Assembly (NCBI GenBank): GCA_001566295.1
Contig: KQ964245.1
Location: 3,229,524 to 3,293,523 of the forward strand
Reading direction: 5' to 3'
Length of the DNA: 64,000 bases
From: Microdochium bolleyi
Taxonomy: Eukaryota > Ascomycota > Sordariomycetes > Xylariales > Microdochiaceae
The translations under genes and the position numbers were made by a program. The notes under the pieces were generated by a model, which ran no database searches, had not been told where the DNA came from, and worked only from the letters and a program-made list of their open reading frames with translations. Shown here in pieces: positions 48,160 to 58,598 of this stretch. How positions within the stretch are numbered: position 1 is the first letter of the stretch; every line of letters starts with the position of its first letter.

Positions 48160-50709
48160 TCAGGCGACCGCAGAAATTCTCCATGCTTGCGAAGACGCAT
48201 CCTCAGGCTGCAGCCATGTCCTCTTCTGAGGAGGGTTCCATCTCCGTCGCAGATGCGGTGCGACTGGCGACACTTCGACGCCCTCTGGTAATGGCTGTGT
48301 CCGAGAGCTTGGCTTCAGCTTGGACTCCAACAGGATCACATCCTCGCGTCCGCCATGAGAGGCTACTCGCTGCACAGCTACAGCTGATTGTGTCGAAGCT
48401 CGCCGCGTGCCTGCCACTCGTGTTGGTCCCGAAGCACTCCGGGAAGGAAGCTTCTGTATATTGAGTTGTACGAGAAGTTCAAGTGGTACATCGTTCCAAT
48501 CGCTGTAGGTCCACCTTAGCAGCCGATGTCGTTTGGCGCACAGGGCTCCGTACAGGAGGGCCTTGACTGAAGCCAAGCTACCATTCAGCTCGGCTTCTAC
48601 AGTCGCGAGGGTACTCTCGTCCGGTTTGCGCGAGTTGTTTTGGGGAAGCTGGCGTTGTCTCGGACCGTAGAAGCGTGTCAGATTACCGACGCTCATCTTG
48701 GCTCCTATCCCAGCAAGCTGGAAAGCCCGGGCTTGATGCGCATCCGGCAGCTTTGCGACCAAGTCATTCTTGACCTGCGTGGGACTCATCGTGTCGCATA
48801 ACGTCACCTGGCGAAGAGCGTCAGCCAGAACAAGCTGGCGTTCTTTCTCCTGATGTCTCGTCGACTCCAGATCTTCGAATGGGTCGAAATCGAGGCCAGT
48901 CTTCAGCTTGATGACCAAATGTTTCACCTGTGAGCTGAGTTGCGTGGTTTTGGTAGTAAGATGCTCGAAATGAGCCTGAACGCTCGAAAGCTTCGTAGCT
49001 CTCTGCCAAAGCCCAGAGCTCTCCACTGAACGGCTGCTCTTGTTCAGCACATTCAAAGCTGCTTCGATGCGGTCGACCAGGGGTTGGTCGAGAGAGAAGG
49101 CCTTGACAACTTCGTCAGTCTCGGAGATCGCTTGACGAGCTTCAAGCTGAAGTCGTTGAGCCAACACCCAAGGCTTAAAATTTGCGGTGAACTCTACAAA
49201 CGGTTCTAGGTTGCGGCCATAATCGCAAATTGTCGTGTCCCAGCTAATGTCGAGTATCCGCTGAAGGTTGTCGAATACAGCGAGAGCTAGAGCAATGGGA
49301 GCCTCAATTGTGAGGTGCCGGAGCATGACGATAAAATTGCTTGAGTGCTTCGCGATGCCTTTCACCAGCTTACGAGCTGCCTTGGACTCAAAACCGAGAG
49401 CGCAATTCTGGAACAGCAGGTGTATCGTTTGCGGGTCTGTCTGCACATCGTGACGTATGCACTCGACAAACTTCTTGGTCGCGCGGTCGATATTATCGGC
49501 CTCAAGCCACGCTCGAATCAAAGTTTCATAGCTATGCTTCGTGGCTGGAGCGGCCTTGGCATAGCTTCTAGGCTGCTCCTGGACGACGGCCTGATCGTGA
49601 AGCCATCCTTCGAATGGTATGTGTCTTTGTGCCAATGCAGGAAGCTCATTCTGGAACAGTGGCGAGCCAGCAACACCACGCATCCGCTTCGCAACTGTCC
49701 GGATGCCACGGATGTCGTTCAGCCCTCGAAAGTGGTTGAGGAGGCACAGCGTGGTCTGTTGTGTGTCTGGGCCAGCCGTATTCTTGAGTACCGTGTCAAC
49801 GACGGTCTGGGCAAGGTCGGGACGCTCTACTCGGTTGAAGCCGGCAATCAGCGTATTATATATCATAATAGAAGGAGGTGCGGTAGACACCAGGAGATTG
49901 TAACATATCCTCGCGACCATGTCTCGAGGAGATGATGCACGATCGATTGCTGCGATCAACGACTCTCGCAAGTTCGAGCGGATGTCTGCGGACAGTTCCG
50001 GGTCGATGTGCGGAAAGTCGTAACTGGGGAGTTGGGTATTGCCACGTGCGTTCGCCAACTCTCGCCACACCTGTTGCTCTCGCGTACCAAACGAGGCGTT
50101 CGACTGCACTATAGCCTGTGGCTGCTCGCCGGCTCCTGGGGAATCGACCTTGGCCACTAGTTCTTCCACAAGGGTGATTACTGTGCTTGTGACTCGACCC
50201 AGGTGCTCCGCGGAAGTTGGCTCCAGCAAGCGGATTCGAGGGTCATCGTTCTCCGCCGTGATAGCCTTCTCAATGGCGGCCCAGTCGATCCGATTCGAGC
50301 CTGTGAGCTTGGGGTCTATCACCTTCCACTGGTCGCCATAGATTGCAGCACATTGCCGTGACAATGAGAGGTTGGAGATCCGTGACAAGAAATCAGAACT
50401 TGTGTCGCGTCCCTCCGCGCCAGAGATCTGTGCCAATGCAGTAGCATTCTCCGCGGTCAGGTTGTTGACTGCCGTCCTGGCCTTCTCTAGTTTGTCGTCG
50501 AGATCTTGCTTCCTGAACTCCTTGTTCTGTGCGTCTATTATGGCAGCTGTACCGAGTATCGTCGTATAGCAAGCCGTAAAGAGATCTGTTGCCGTGACCT
50601 TCCGACGTCGCGTAGCAGCTGTTGTCGACCGGCGAGCTACTGACTTGGTCGAATGAAGACAGATTCTGCAGAGGCAAGAGGACTGCCTCTGACCTGCCCG
50701 GGACCACAT
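48160..50709 (-). CDS. Probable mitochondrial PPR-like protein, 849 aa
   Basis: Single-exon gene from ATG 50709. The N-terminus (MWSRAGQRQSSCLCR, then STKSVARRSTT) is basic and Ser-rich, like a mitochondrial presequence. A short hydrophobic segment follows (DLFTACYTTILGTAAII), then a charged coiled-coil-like stretch (KQDLDDKLEKARTAVNNL). The middle contains helix pairs reading like degenerate pentatricopeptide repeats, such as PPSIMIYNTLIAGFNRVERP, YETLIRAWLEADNIDRATKKF and DPQTIHLLFQNCAL. A second coiled coil lies near LEHLTTKTTQLSSQ. By analogy with fungal PPR proteins it may bind mitochondrial RNA, but no target can be inferred. The C-terminal 80 residues are basic and low in complexity. 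It is divergently arranged with the DUF866 gene, about 440 nt apart. Confidence 0.75.
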   Translation of the reverse strand: MWSRAGQRQSSCLCRICLHSTKSVARRSTTAATRRRKVTATDLFTACYTTILGTAAIIDAQNKEFRKQDLDDKLEKARTAVNNLTAENATALAQISGAEGRDTSSDFLSRISNLSLSRQCAAIYGDQWKVIDPKLTGSNRIDWAAIEKAITAENDDPRIRLLEPTSAEHLGRVTSTVITLVEELVAKVDSPGAGEQPQAIVQSNASFGTREQQVWRELANARGNTQLPSYDFPHIDPELSADIRSNLRESLIAAIDRASSPRDMVARICYNLLVSTAPPSIMIYNTLIAGFNRVERPDLAQTVVDTVLKNTAGPDTQQTTLCLLNHFRGLNDIRGIRTVAKRMRGVAGSPLFQNELPALAQRHIPFEGWLHDQAVVQEQPRSYAKAAPATKHSYETLIRAWLEADNIDRATKKFVECIRHDVQTDPQTIHLLFQNCALGFESKAARKLVKGIAKHSSNFIVMLRHLTIEAPIALALAVFDNLQRILDISWDTTICDYGRNLEPFVEFTANFKPWVLAQRLQLEARQAISETDEVVKAFSLDQPLVDRIEAALNVLNKSSRSVESSGLWQRATKLSSVQAHFEHLTTKTTQLSSQVKHLVIKLKTGLDFDPFEDLESTRHQEKERQLVLADALRQVTLCDTMSPTQVKNDLVAKLPDAHQARAFQLAGIGAKMSVGNLTRFYGPRQRQLPQNNSRKPDESTLATVEAELNGSLASVKALLYGALCAKRHRLLRWTYSDWNDVPLELLVQLNIQKLPSRSASGPTRVAGTRRASTQSAVAVQRVASHGGREDVILLESKLKPSSRTQPLPEGVEVSPVAPHLRRRWNPPQKRTWLQPEDASSQAWRISAVA

Positions 50710-51148
50710 GCCTCCTTGCAGGTCGCCGGCATGTCACCGCGCGGCAGGGGCACTCCGTGGTATATTTCGAACACGGCCGCGCGCCTATGGTGCTGTGTAT
50801 TTGTGTCGAGTCTATCGCATCGTAGAGGCCGTCGGCACGAGCAAGCGTTGAGTGAATTGGCGATGGGCATTATGCCTCTGGCCGAATTCAATGGGTCGAC
50901 GATTGGTTGCATCCACTGGTGCGCTCGGGCCATTTAAGCGGCTCAAGATGAGGAGTACCTGGGGTATGTGTGCAATGCCCGCGACTCCATAAGTCACTTT
51001 CTGCAGGGGTGCTTTCTGGCGGGGTCGATCTTCCAGCCCTCCATGCAACCTGGAATACTAGCTTCAATCACTGTGATATCAGACTCCGTCCCTCTCACTT
51101 TCGACTTGCTGCAAACACGTCTGAACATAGAGCTCACACCCAGCCGAC
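50710..51148. promoter_or_regulatory. Shared divergent promoter region, PPR-like gene and DUF866 gene
   Basis: The two start codons, on opposite strands, are 439 nt apart with no room for another gene. Both promoters must lie here. I see no clear TATA box. Confidence 0.5.
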
Positions 51149-51830
51149 ATGCTCTCCCTTAGCCTCACTGCCGAGCTCAACGGGTAGGTCTGTCCAACAG
51201 CGAGCAATAGCTCCAGATTGAGGAAATAGAACAGCGTTAATGATTAGCCTCTCAGCGTCACCAACCTTCGACCTCACGATACCGAAGACAGTCCCTTCTG
51301 GTACACCTTTAAGGTGCAGTGCACATCATGTCGGGAGACGCATCCCAACCCTGTAGCTGTGAACAGATTTGTACGGCTCGATCCGCGGCTTTCATCCGCG
51401 AAAAGGTCTGATTTACTGATCTGCATGGACAGGATGCCAACGAGCTGAGCGGCAGCCGGGGTGAAGCGAACTTTGTGTGGAAATGCAAGAACTGCAAGGT
51501 CAATACCCCAAACCTAACTTGAGCCCTGCATTGGAGACAATCTGGCTGACTCTCCAGAAGCGTGAATCATCTGCCTCGATCAAGCTGGGCCCCAAGCCCT
51601 ACGAGCAGGCCGAGCCTGCCAAGCAACAGTCCATTCTGGAGTTTGACTGCAGAGGTCTCGAGTTCACAGAGTTCTCCCCCGAGGGGGAGTGGCTCGCCGA
51701 CGCCATAGATTCTGGCACAAAGTTTGAAGGCATTGACTGCTTGGGCGAGGGCGAGTGGTTTGACTACGATGAGAAGGCGGGCGAAGAAGTGAGCATCAAG
51801 GATGTCAAGTGGGAAATCAAACGTGCGTAA
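51149..51830 (+). CDS. DUF866 / UPF0587 zinc-binding protein (CZIB type), 162 aa
   Basis: Four exons: 51149..51183, 51256..51370, 51433..51498 and 51558..51830. Joined, they read MLSLSLTAELNGVTNLRP, then DSPFWYTFKVQCTSCRETHP, NRFDANELSGSRGEANFVW and KCKNCKKRESSASIKLG. The two CxxC pairs (QCTSC and KCKNC) with the SGSRGxANFVW block identify the eukaryotic DUF866 family (human C1orf123/CZIB, yeast YCR090C), whose two half-domains share one zinc. All three joins restore these conserved blocks, so the structure is well supported. The C-terminal half contains EFDCRGLEFTEFSPEG. Function is not established; the human protein has been discussed as a copper/zinc-related factor. Introns are 72, 62 and 59 nt. 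Confidence 0.94.
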
Positions 51831-52405
51831 GTGGTGCATTTTGGAGTCGTAGGCGTACACCCGTACAAGAGGCATCAGGGAAAGGAGACACTTTTTCACC
51901 CAGGGAACCTGAGAACTGGGCCTCATACATATACATTTGTACTCACGAACTTCATCCCCCGTCTGTGAAAATTGCGAAAACGGCTCCGGAAGTCTTGGGG
52001 ATTCCGGCAAGCTGTTCACGCCCCCGCCATAACTGTACTGAGTTAAGCGTAGCCTTGCGCTGTCAGAGCCCCTGCTGTGAGGCCTGCGACCACTGTAATT
52101 GGCTCCTGGACTCACCTCCCAGCACCTGCAAGCTCGGGAAAAATGCAGCCTCGTCCCAAGACCTCCAGTCCGCACTGCTTTCCCACGATCGTGTTCCGCC
52201 AGCCCACCGCATCACGGCCACCGTAAATCAACCACCACCCACATACTCGGTCTTACGCAGACGCTTGCCTTGCAAGACAAAGTCGCAACTTGGCCGACAT
52301 CGAAGCGATACCGACCTTCGTGTTCGGCGACTTACGGCCTACCTCTCCAGCGAATATACTTGCGCGCGCACATCTAGCGGTCGCGAGTCCAGCACCACAC
52401 ACATC
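51831..52405. other. Intergenic between the DUF866 gene and SmF, no gene seen
   Basis: About 575 nt, 3' flank of the DUF866 gene and promoter of SmF. A long frame (51809-52510 +) continues from the upstream gene in another frame but shows no family features. Confidence 0.55.
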
Positions 52406-52878
52406 ATGAGTTTCATGCCGATAAACCCGCGGCCTATGCTGCAAGAGCTGTACGTCCAATTCTGTCGCAAGCCTGTTCTCCCGGTTCACCGCATATTCCT
52501 CGCCCACTAAGTGCGCCAAATGCTCCCGCACCCCTTCTCCTCCGCCTCCCTGCTTTCCCTTTCCCTCCCCTCCCTTCCCTAAGCACGCTCACGATCCTGA
52601 ACTGCTCCACGAACATCCCGCTGACAAGACCGGAATTGCTTCTCAGGGTCAACAAGGACATCGTCGTTCGGCTCAAGTGGGGCGAGACCGAGTACAAAGG
52701 CAGACTCGTCAGCATCGACAGCTACATGAACATCCAGCTCACCAACGCGCAAGAGTTCATCGACCAGAAGTTCACGAGCGACCTGGGCCAGATCCTGATC
52801 CGGTGCAATAACGTGCTGTGGATCAAGGGCGCGGACGGCAGCGAGGGCGGCGCGGCCGACGTCAGCATGCAGGGTTAG
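52406..52878 (+). CDS. SMX3: Small nuclear ribonucleoprotein SmF, 91 aa
   Basis: Core Sm-ring subunit of U1, U2, U4 and U5 snRNPs. Exons are 52406..52449 and 52647..52878. Exon 1 encodes MSFMPINPRPMLQE plus part of Leu; the join gives LQELVNKDIVVRLKWG. The Sm1 motif is VVRLKWGETEYKGRLVSIDSYMN and contains the SmF-typical KWG; Sm2 is LGQILIRCNNVLWIKG. The NPRP start and RCNNVLWI separate SmF from LSm6. The intron is 197 nt, long for this window, and contains a strong pyrimidine tract (about 52529-52580). Length is normal for SmF, with a short Gly/Ala tail after Sm2. Its 3' end faces that of PRMT5. Confidence 0.95.
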
Positions 52879-53585
52879 ATCGAGGACGGAAAGAAAAAAA
52901 ACCAGAGCGAAAGGCTGGTCGAGAACGGGCCTCGGGATGGAGGATGAAGCTCACAGGTGATAGAACTGAACAGGGCGGTCACGCGTGGTCTTGATCGGCC
53001 GGGGTTCAACAGAATCAAGCCCGAGTCGCACACGGTCGTTTGCAACCATCGTCGATACCATCCCCAGCAGCGTGGAATATATGTCGAGCGTACCGTCGAC
53101 GCTATCAGCACGTGGTCCCAACCGATATGGCGAAACAAAACAACGCGAAGACATCTCTCTGAGACTTCCACGGGGAGGGGATAAGCAGTATCGCGAATAA
53201 GAGCACAGACAACCACTGATCCTGGACTCTCTCAGGTGGCTTTGGTCAAAGTTCTAACGGCAATGGCTAGTCGTGCTGGGATGCGAGAAGTCAGATAGAG
53301 CTGCATCAGCAATAGGAAGCTCGTTGAACAAGCCGTGTCTAATGCCAGACCTCACCGAATGAGGCCTTTGTTGTCAAGTGACTGCTCCGGACGTAGACAT
53401 GCTCAAAAAACCTGTGGCAAGTCGGTGGACATTCAACTGCCCAGACCTGCTCGGACAGTGGTCTTCTGATTCTATTCACCGCCTTCAATCACTGTATGCT
53501 CGTCTTCATCTCTATACTGTTCTTGTCCACTGGCACACAACCGGAGCCATGAGCAGACACTGCAACATCGCCTCACATGATATGT
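52879..53585. other. Intergenic between convergent SmF and PRMT5
   Basis: Two 3' ends face each other over about 0.7 kb, including an A-run just after the SmF stop (about 52893-52900). No gene is supported; the frame at 53378-53728 (+) runs into the antisense of the last PRMT5 exon. Confidence 0.55.
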
Positions 53586-56152
53586 CTACATCAAGCAGGC
53601 GACCTTGCGGCTGCTGCACATCTCCGACCCGCCGACCTTTACGCGCTGGTTCTCGCCAACCCACATGTACGCCTCGACCATCCACTCGTACCACACCTTG
53701 GTGTCGTCCGTCTGCCGCCACATGCTGACTTCGAGCTCCGAGTCCGGTGGGAAGTAGAGAGGGTTCTGAATCGCAGATTGATATGGACGTCAGTTTACGG
53801 CTTCATGGGAAACAGGGCACAGGGGAGAGTAAAAAATTAGGCATACCTTCAATGGGAAGAAGATCGGGAACCAGGAAATCATGTCCTTGCTCTTGCGATC
53901 GATCTGGTCAGGCAGAATGCTAATCTCGACAGCCGTCGGCGCCTCCATCGTCTCGCCGCTCTCGGGCGAGGACGAGGCAGGAGTGGTAGTGGGCGCATAG
54001 AGGACCGACTCAAAGTATCCTGCCAGACCGTGGATCACGCCGCGGTTCCGGCAGACAAAGGTCAGGTGGCAGTGGCGCGAGTTGTGGTCGTTCGCGCCGA
54101 CGCCGCCGGCCATGCTGCCGCCGCCGCCTCCGACGACACCGCCGGACCGCCGTGCTTCGACCATGTCCATGGTGACCTGCGGCAGCGGGTGCACGAACTC
54201 CCAGCACTCCTGGAAGCGCGGCCTGTCAGGCACGCCGCGCTGGGCGACGAAGTCGAGCTGGAAAAGTCGCACGACGAAGGGCGTCTGAAAGGCGTGCGGG
54301 TCGCCGCTGGCTAGGCGCTGGGTAATGTCGGCGAATAGTCGCGGTGTCGAGATTGGGCTGATGTGCGCCGTATATGTTTTGGGGATGGAGATACCGTGCT
54401 CGGGGGCCAGGACGTGCTGGATACCGTCGAGACACTCCGGGGAGAGCTCGTTGTCGCCGAATGAGCCCAGAAGCTCGGAGACGAGGATGTCGACCTTGCC
54501 GTACACAGCGGTCTCGTCGTTCGCAGAGCCTGAGAGGAGAGGGCCCTTCCACGCGCGCATGTCCGTCTTAACAACGGTGACCTTGCCATCCCAGATCTTC
54601 TGGTTCTGGCGGAGGAGGTAGACGTAGGCGTTGGGGTTCTTCTCAACAGCATACACCTGGACGGGGACGCCTGTCGTCTTGCTGGCTCGTAGAGCACGTG
54701 TGACTAGGGGACCACGTCCAGATCCAGCTACTGCAATGACGACGCCGATGGGGGATGATGTGGGCTTCTTCTGTTCTGACCACTCGCGGAGGGCCTCGGC
54801 ACATGCCATCTCGTACTGGTGGTACTTGACGGGATCGCCCTCGAAGACCTCATATGTGACGGACTCGAGGTTGTCAGATAGGGGCTGTAGGGGGGACTGC
54901 AGCCAGTCCTGGAAGTTGGTGAGATTTGGCTGCTCCAGGTACCCGAAAGGCTCCTGCTGTCTCTGCAGATGCTGGAGGTAGGCAGAATGGGCATTCTGGC
55001 TAGTCGACTTGTTCTCAGACTTGGTGGGCTGAACCGCAGCTTCGGACAGGCTCGGGAAATCTGATGAAGAAGCCACGTCTACGGCCTCACCCTCCTGCCG
55101 ATCGGGCTTCACCTCAGGACCGACATCGCAGAGCAGGAAGTACGGTGCGTGCTTCAGGCGCATGTACCAGGCAATCATATCCTGGTGCTTGCGGCTCAAT
55201 GAGGGATGGCCCGCTTTGTTGGACTGGAAGATTTGAGGCGAGAGAGTCAGGTACTGTACAGGTTCGGAGTACCAGCGCGACTGAAGCTCCTTCTCGGGCA
55301 GCATTTTGGGCAGGCGAAGTGCTGCAGTGATACCCGCATTAGTATCGAGGCCTGGGTTGGATAGGAAGGACGTCTAACTCACCGACTACCAATCTATTGT
55401 CATACTCACACGTCGTGCGGATGACATGCCATGAGTCCCAAGTGCTAAAGATATCGATGTTTTCCTTGCGAGAGTCTGTCTGGCTCTTAGAATTGCCATC
55501 AGAGAGGAGGTCAACTGTCTCCTCGAGTCCAGGCTCGCGGTACATGGGTAGGTGGATAATGATGTTGATCCTGGTGCCAACTAGGAGAGCCTCCTGGATG
55601 GCTCTGGCGTACTGGGCAACTCCCTGACCACTGCCCGCCTTAGCAGCATCTATCCGAGGACCAGGGACGATGATGCTCCTCACGCCACAGAAGTTGGCGT
55701 AGGCGACTTCGAGGTTGAGGACCTGCCTGGAGATGCTCGAGACGACATGGTTCGAAGAACAGAGATCGATCCAGGGGCTCGAGTAGGCGACGAAACCGCT
55801 GGTGTAGGTGCCCGGGTAGAGAGCAGTGTCATCACCCGTCAGAGGCTGAACGATGGGATCAGGGCGAGATCCTGAGCTTGTGTTGGCCTTGAGCTCTGTG
55901 ATGCTCGAGGACACGAGCGTCTTGATGCGCTCGTGGAAGTGGCCATTTGTGATTGGCGAGGTCACATAGTTGAACTAGGACGTGGTGAGTGAGAGGAGGC
56001 TGAGAATTTGCAGTGAGCAAGTGCCGACTTACACCAGCGTTAAGGACCTGGCCATACTGCAGGTCCGTGAGTGGCTCGGCACGCGCAGAGTCATGCTGGC
56101 CAATGTAGAAGACGGGACGAGCTTCGTCGTAGCTCTCTGTGTCTGTCGACAT
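53586..56152 (-). CDS. Type II protein arginine methyltransferase PRMT5 (Skb1/Hsl7), 788 aa
   Basis: SAM-dependent enzyme that makes symmetric dimethylarginine on Sm proteins, histones and others. Exons are complement(join(53586..53765, 53847..55321, 55383..55974, 56033..56152)). Start MSTDTESYDEARPVF. Joins: LNAG to FNYVTSPITNGHFH, NRLVV to ALRLPKML, and FFPLK to NPLYFPPDSELEV. Without the last join the C-terminal 60 residues, including MWRQTDDTKVWYEWMVE, are lost. The N-terminal TIM-barrel is followed by NLESVTYEVFEGDPVKY, with the Phe that marks type II enzymes. The SAM loop is VAGSGRGPLV, and the double-E loop is SELLGSFGDNELSPE. A Gly-rich insertion (GGVVGGGGGSMAGG) sits in the C-terminal beta-barrel and is probably a flexible loop. 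Confidence 0.95.
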
Positions 56153-56858
56153 GGCTGCGTCTGACCTTTGCTGAGCAAAGAGTGTTTTGGAAAGTGAGAG
56201 TCACAGGGTTGGCGAGTTGAAGATTTGAGGCTAGCGGGAAGTGCATGCAGGGTCTGCTGGCAGTGGCCGATGGGCCTTGCCCGTCCGCGGGGTCCATGGC
56301 CAAGCAATTGTCGCATGTCCCTTTACTCCAGCAGTGGCCACAAGACCTGGAAAGCTTTCGGGAAAAGGTCGAGCGGGTTTTCACAATAGTTGTATGCAGA
56401 TGTTGAGGGCTCTTTGGATTTGCGTCCCTGACATTGTTGCAGCTGCTTCTTCTTCTTCACCCGTGGGAGAGCATGGCCGGAGCCACCATGGTTCGGGAAC
56501 GCTCCCTACCCTTAGGTACCTAAGCGTACCTTGTAGGTTCTGGGAAGTATATTGACAGTAGACATTGCAAAACCCCGGTGATGAAAATACAATTTGGTTC
56601 TGGGCAGGCACATGTAATAGGCTCTGATCACACGGACCGGCTCACTATTCGAACCTGGAGATCGAGATATAATCAAAGCCTGTCAGAATTCCATACTGTA
56701 AAGTTTGGTTCAGGCACTTGACCGTTGATTGGCGTGCCCCGCCATTTTATCTGCCGAGCCCTGGCTGTCTCTTCGGTCTATTGAGTTGCACCCCGCGCCC
56801 CACGCGCCTCGAAGCTCCTCGCCGCGCTGCGCAAAGCATCCAGACATTCCGCGACAGC
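56153..56858. promoter_or_regulatory. Divergent promoter region, PRMT5 and prefoldin 4
   Basis: About 0.7 kb between divergent starts. It contains a perfect 14-bp palindrome, CTTAGGTACCTAAG, at 56511-56524, followed by GCGTACC. No gene is supported in it. Confidence 0.5.
56511..56524. repeat. 14-bp perfect palindrome CTTAGGTACCTAAG
   Basis: The sequence equals its own reverse complement. It lies in the PRMT5/prefoldin divergent promoter and could be a binding site for a dimeric regulator or one copy of a dispersed short palindrome. Confidence 0.6.
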
Positions 56859-57533
56859 ATGAATCGGCGCATGGTGAGTGCTCGGTCACTCGAGCCCACC
56901 CCTGATCGTGTCGCCCTGCTAACACAGACTCCTATGCTTAGCTCACAAAGGCCGATGAGGCCACGGCCGGCGACGAGGTCGAGGTCCGCCGCGAGGACCA
57001 GGACAAAATCAACAAATTCAGCCGGCTGCACCAGCGCGAACTCAACATTCAGGATGAGCTCAAGGCCAAGATGGTATGGATAGCTCTGTGTTCCTCCAGC
57101 TCCGACAAACATCATTGCGAAACCAAGACTGACCACCGGAATGTTGTCCGAGCAGAAGGAGAAGGAAGAGCTCGACGACGTAACGATGGAGCTCGAGCTC
57201 GCCGACGAAGACGATACGGTGCCGTAAGTTACGACGATCCGCTGTGACCGGCGTCTTCCTCGAGTACACCATCGCAGGGGCGACGAAGGCGGCGACAACG
57301 AAGATATGAGCACGACTAACAAGGATCCTTGCAAATGCAGATACAAGATTGGCGATGCATTTTTCCACGTCAAGGTCGAACAGGCACAGGAGATGCTCTC
57401 CACGGCATCAGAAAAGCTGGAAGAGGAGGTCGAAGAACTGGAGGAGAAGCTCGGCACGACCAAGGAGGAGATGCAGGAGCTGAAGGTCCAACTGTATGCT
57501 CGTTTCGGCCGCAGCATCAATCTTGAAACATGA
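56859..57533 (+). CDS. GIM3: Prefoldin subunit 4 (Gim3), 135 aa
   Basis: Beta-type subunit of the hexameric cytosolic prefoldin chaperone, which delivers actin and tubulin to CCT. Four exons: 56859..56873, 56942..57073, 57156..57223 and 57341..57533. The first exon is only 15 nt (MNRRM); the rest reads LTKADEATAGDEVEVRRED, then QDKINKFSRLHQRELNIQDE, EKEELDDVTMELELADEDD and YKIGDAFFHVKVEQAQEML. The two heptad-rich helices at the ends and the central hairpin (PYKIGDAFFHV) are standard for subunit 4. All exon phases fit, and the total length matches the family. Confidence 0.94.
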
Positions 57534-58598
57534 GGCAATGGTTTGGAAGATACACGTGCTGCGAGCTGTGCCTGCTACAATATCGCGTCGAGGTAGAATC
57601 GCCAGCTGCAGTGGGTTTGTCCTGTAGCATACCAGGACACCACAAGGTGCAGCCCAGCACCTGGCATTTTCGAGCAAGCGAATCGTGTCACTGGTCAGAG
57701 GCAGGGCTTGTGAAGCCGCCTCTGCCCCTTGGCGGGCATTGCCCTCCATTTCGGCCGGAAAAGTGAGGAAGACGATGGTCCTGGATATGAGCAGCGTATC
57801 TAAAAGTCCAAAAAGGACAGCTGGACCTGGTAGCTCGGGTCAATCAAATTGAGAGTCGTCACGCCTCGGCTATTGAAGCCGTGCCTCATCGGTGCGACAA
57901 TGCCAGTTGCAGATAAAGCCATTTGAAGTGCACATTGGCCAAGCATGCTGTGCCATTAGTGACATGGGGACAAAACGGAGGCCCTGGAATACAGCTCGGA
58001 GATGAGTGGATCTAATTAGATCGGATCTCGATAGCTCAAAGGGCGCCAGCTCCCGGTGGTGATGATGTCATTACTGGACTTCGGGGGCTCACCATCCACG
58101 CGGCCGACCCGGCCCCTGTCGCCGCTGCAAGTTTGCGACCCAAGACTTGCCTGTGTGTAGGACCAAGCTTTTTGCAAGCGGCGCAGCCAATTGCGTAGGA
58201 GGTGTGCCTTAGTCTGACACTTGTGGTGCCCGAGGTCCCTTGCAACGCGTGGCCCGGACAGGTCGAGCCAAGCACAAGATCGCCAGGCCCGGCCGCGATG
58301 CCCCAGCTAACAATGCTTTAAACTCTATCCCTGGCCTCGGCAGGAACCCCGGACCAGGCTCGGAAAGCACGATGACATCAAGTGCATTTACATTTCCTGC
58401 TTTCCTGCCGCCGCCATTGTAGACAAAACTGCTCGCAAGTCCAGGTCTCCCCGCGGACTAAAGCTGTCTTCGCTTCATTGCTTCAGCGTTGCTGGTCCCG
58501 GCATTCACCCTGCGGCAATCGGAAGACCACGGTCACAGGACCACTTTCTTTGGTTCAGTCCAGCCTTTCACTTCTCAGCATCACCATCGCTTGCCACC
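57534..58598. other. Intergenic, no gene seen
   Basis: 3' flank of the prefoldin gene and promoter of the secreted APP1-like gene. The part from 58380 to 58598 is rich in C and T on +, usual for fungal promoters. Confidence 0.55.

Noticed and set aside
47567..48464. Two overlapping + strand frames of about 220 aa
   Set aside because: No family resemblance; the second overlaps the antisense of the PPR-like gene.
56641..56670. ATTCGAACCTGG, a possible tRNA B box on the minus strand
   Set aside because: Following bases do not complete the B box or a T stem.
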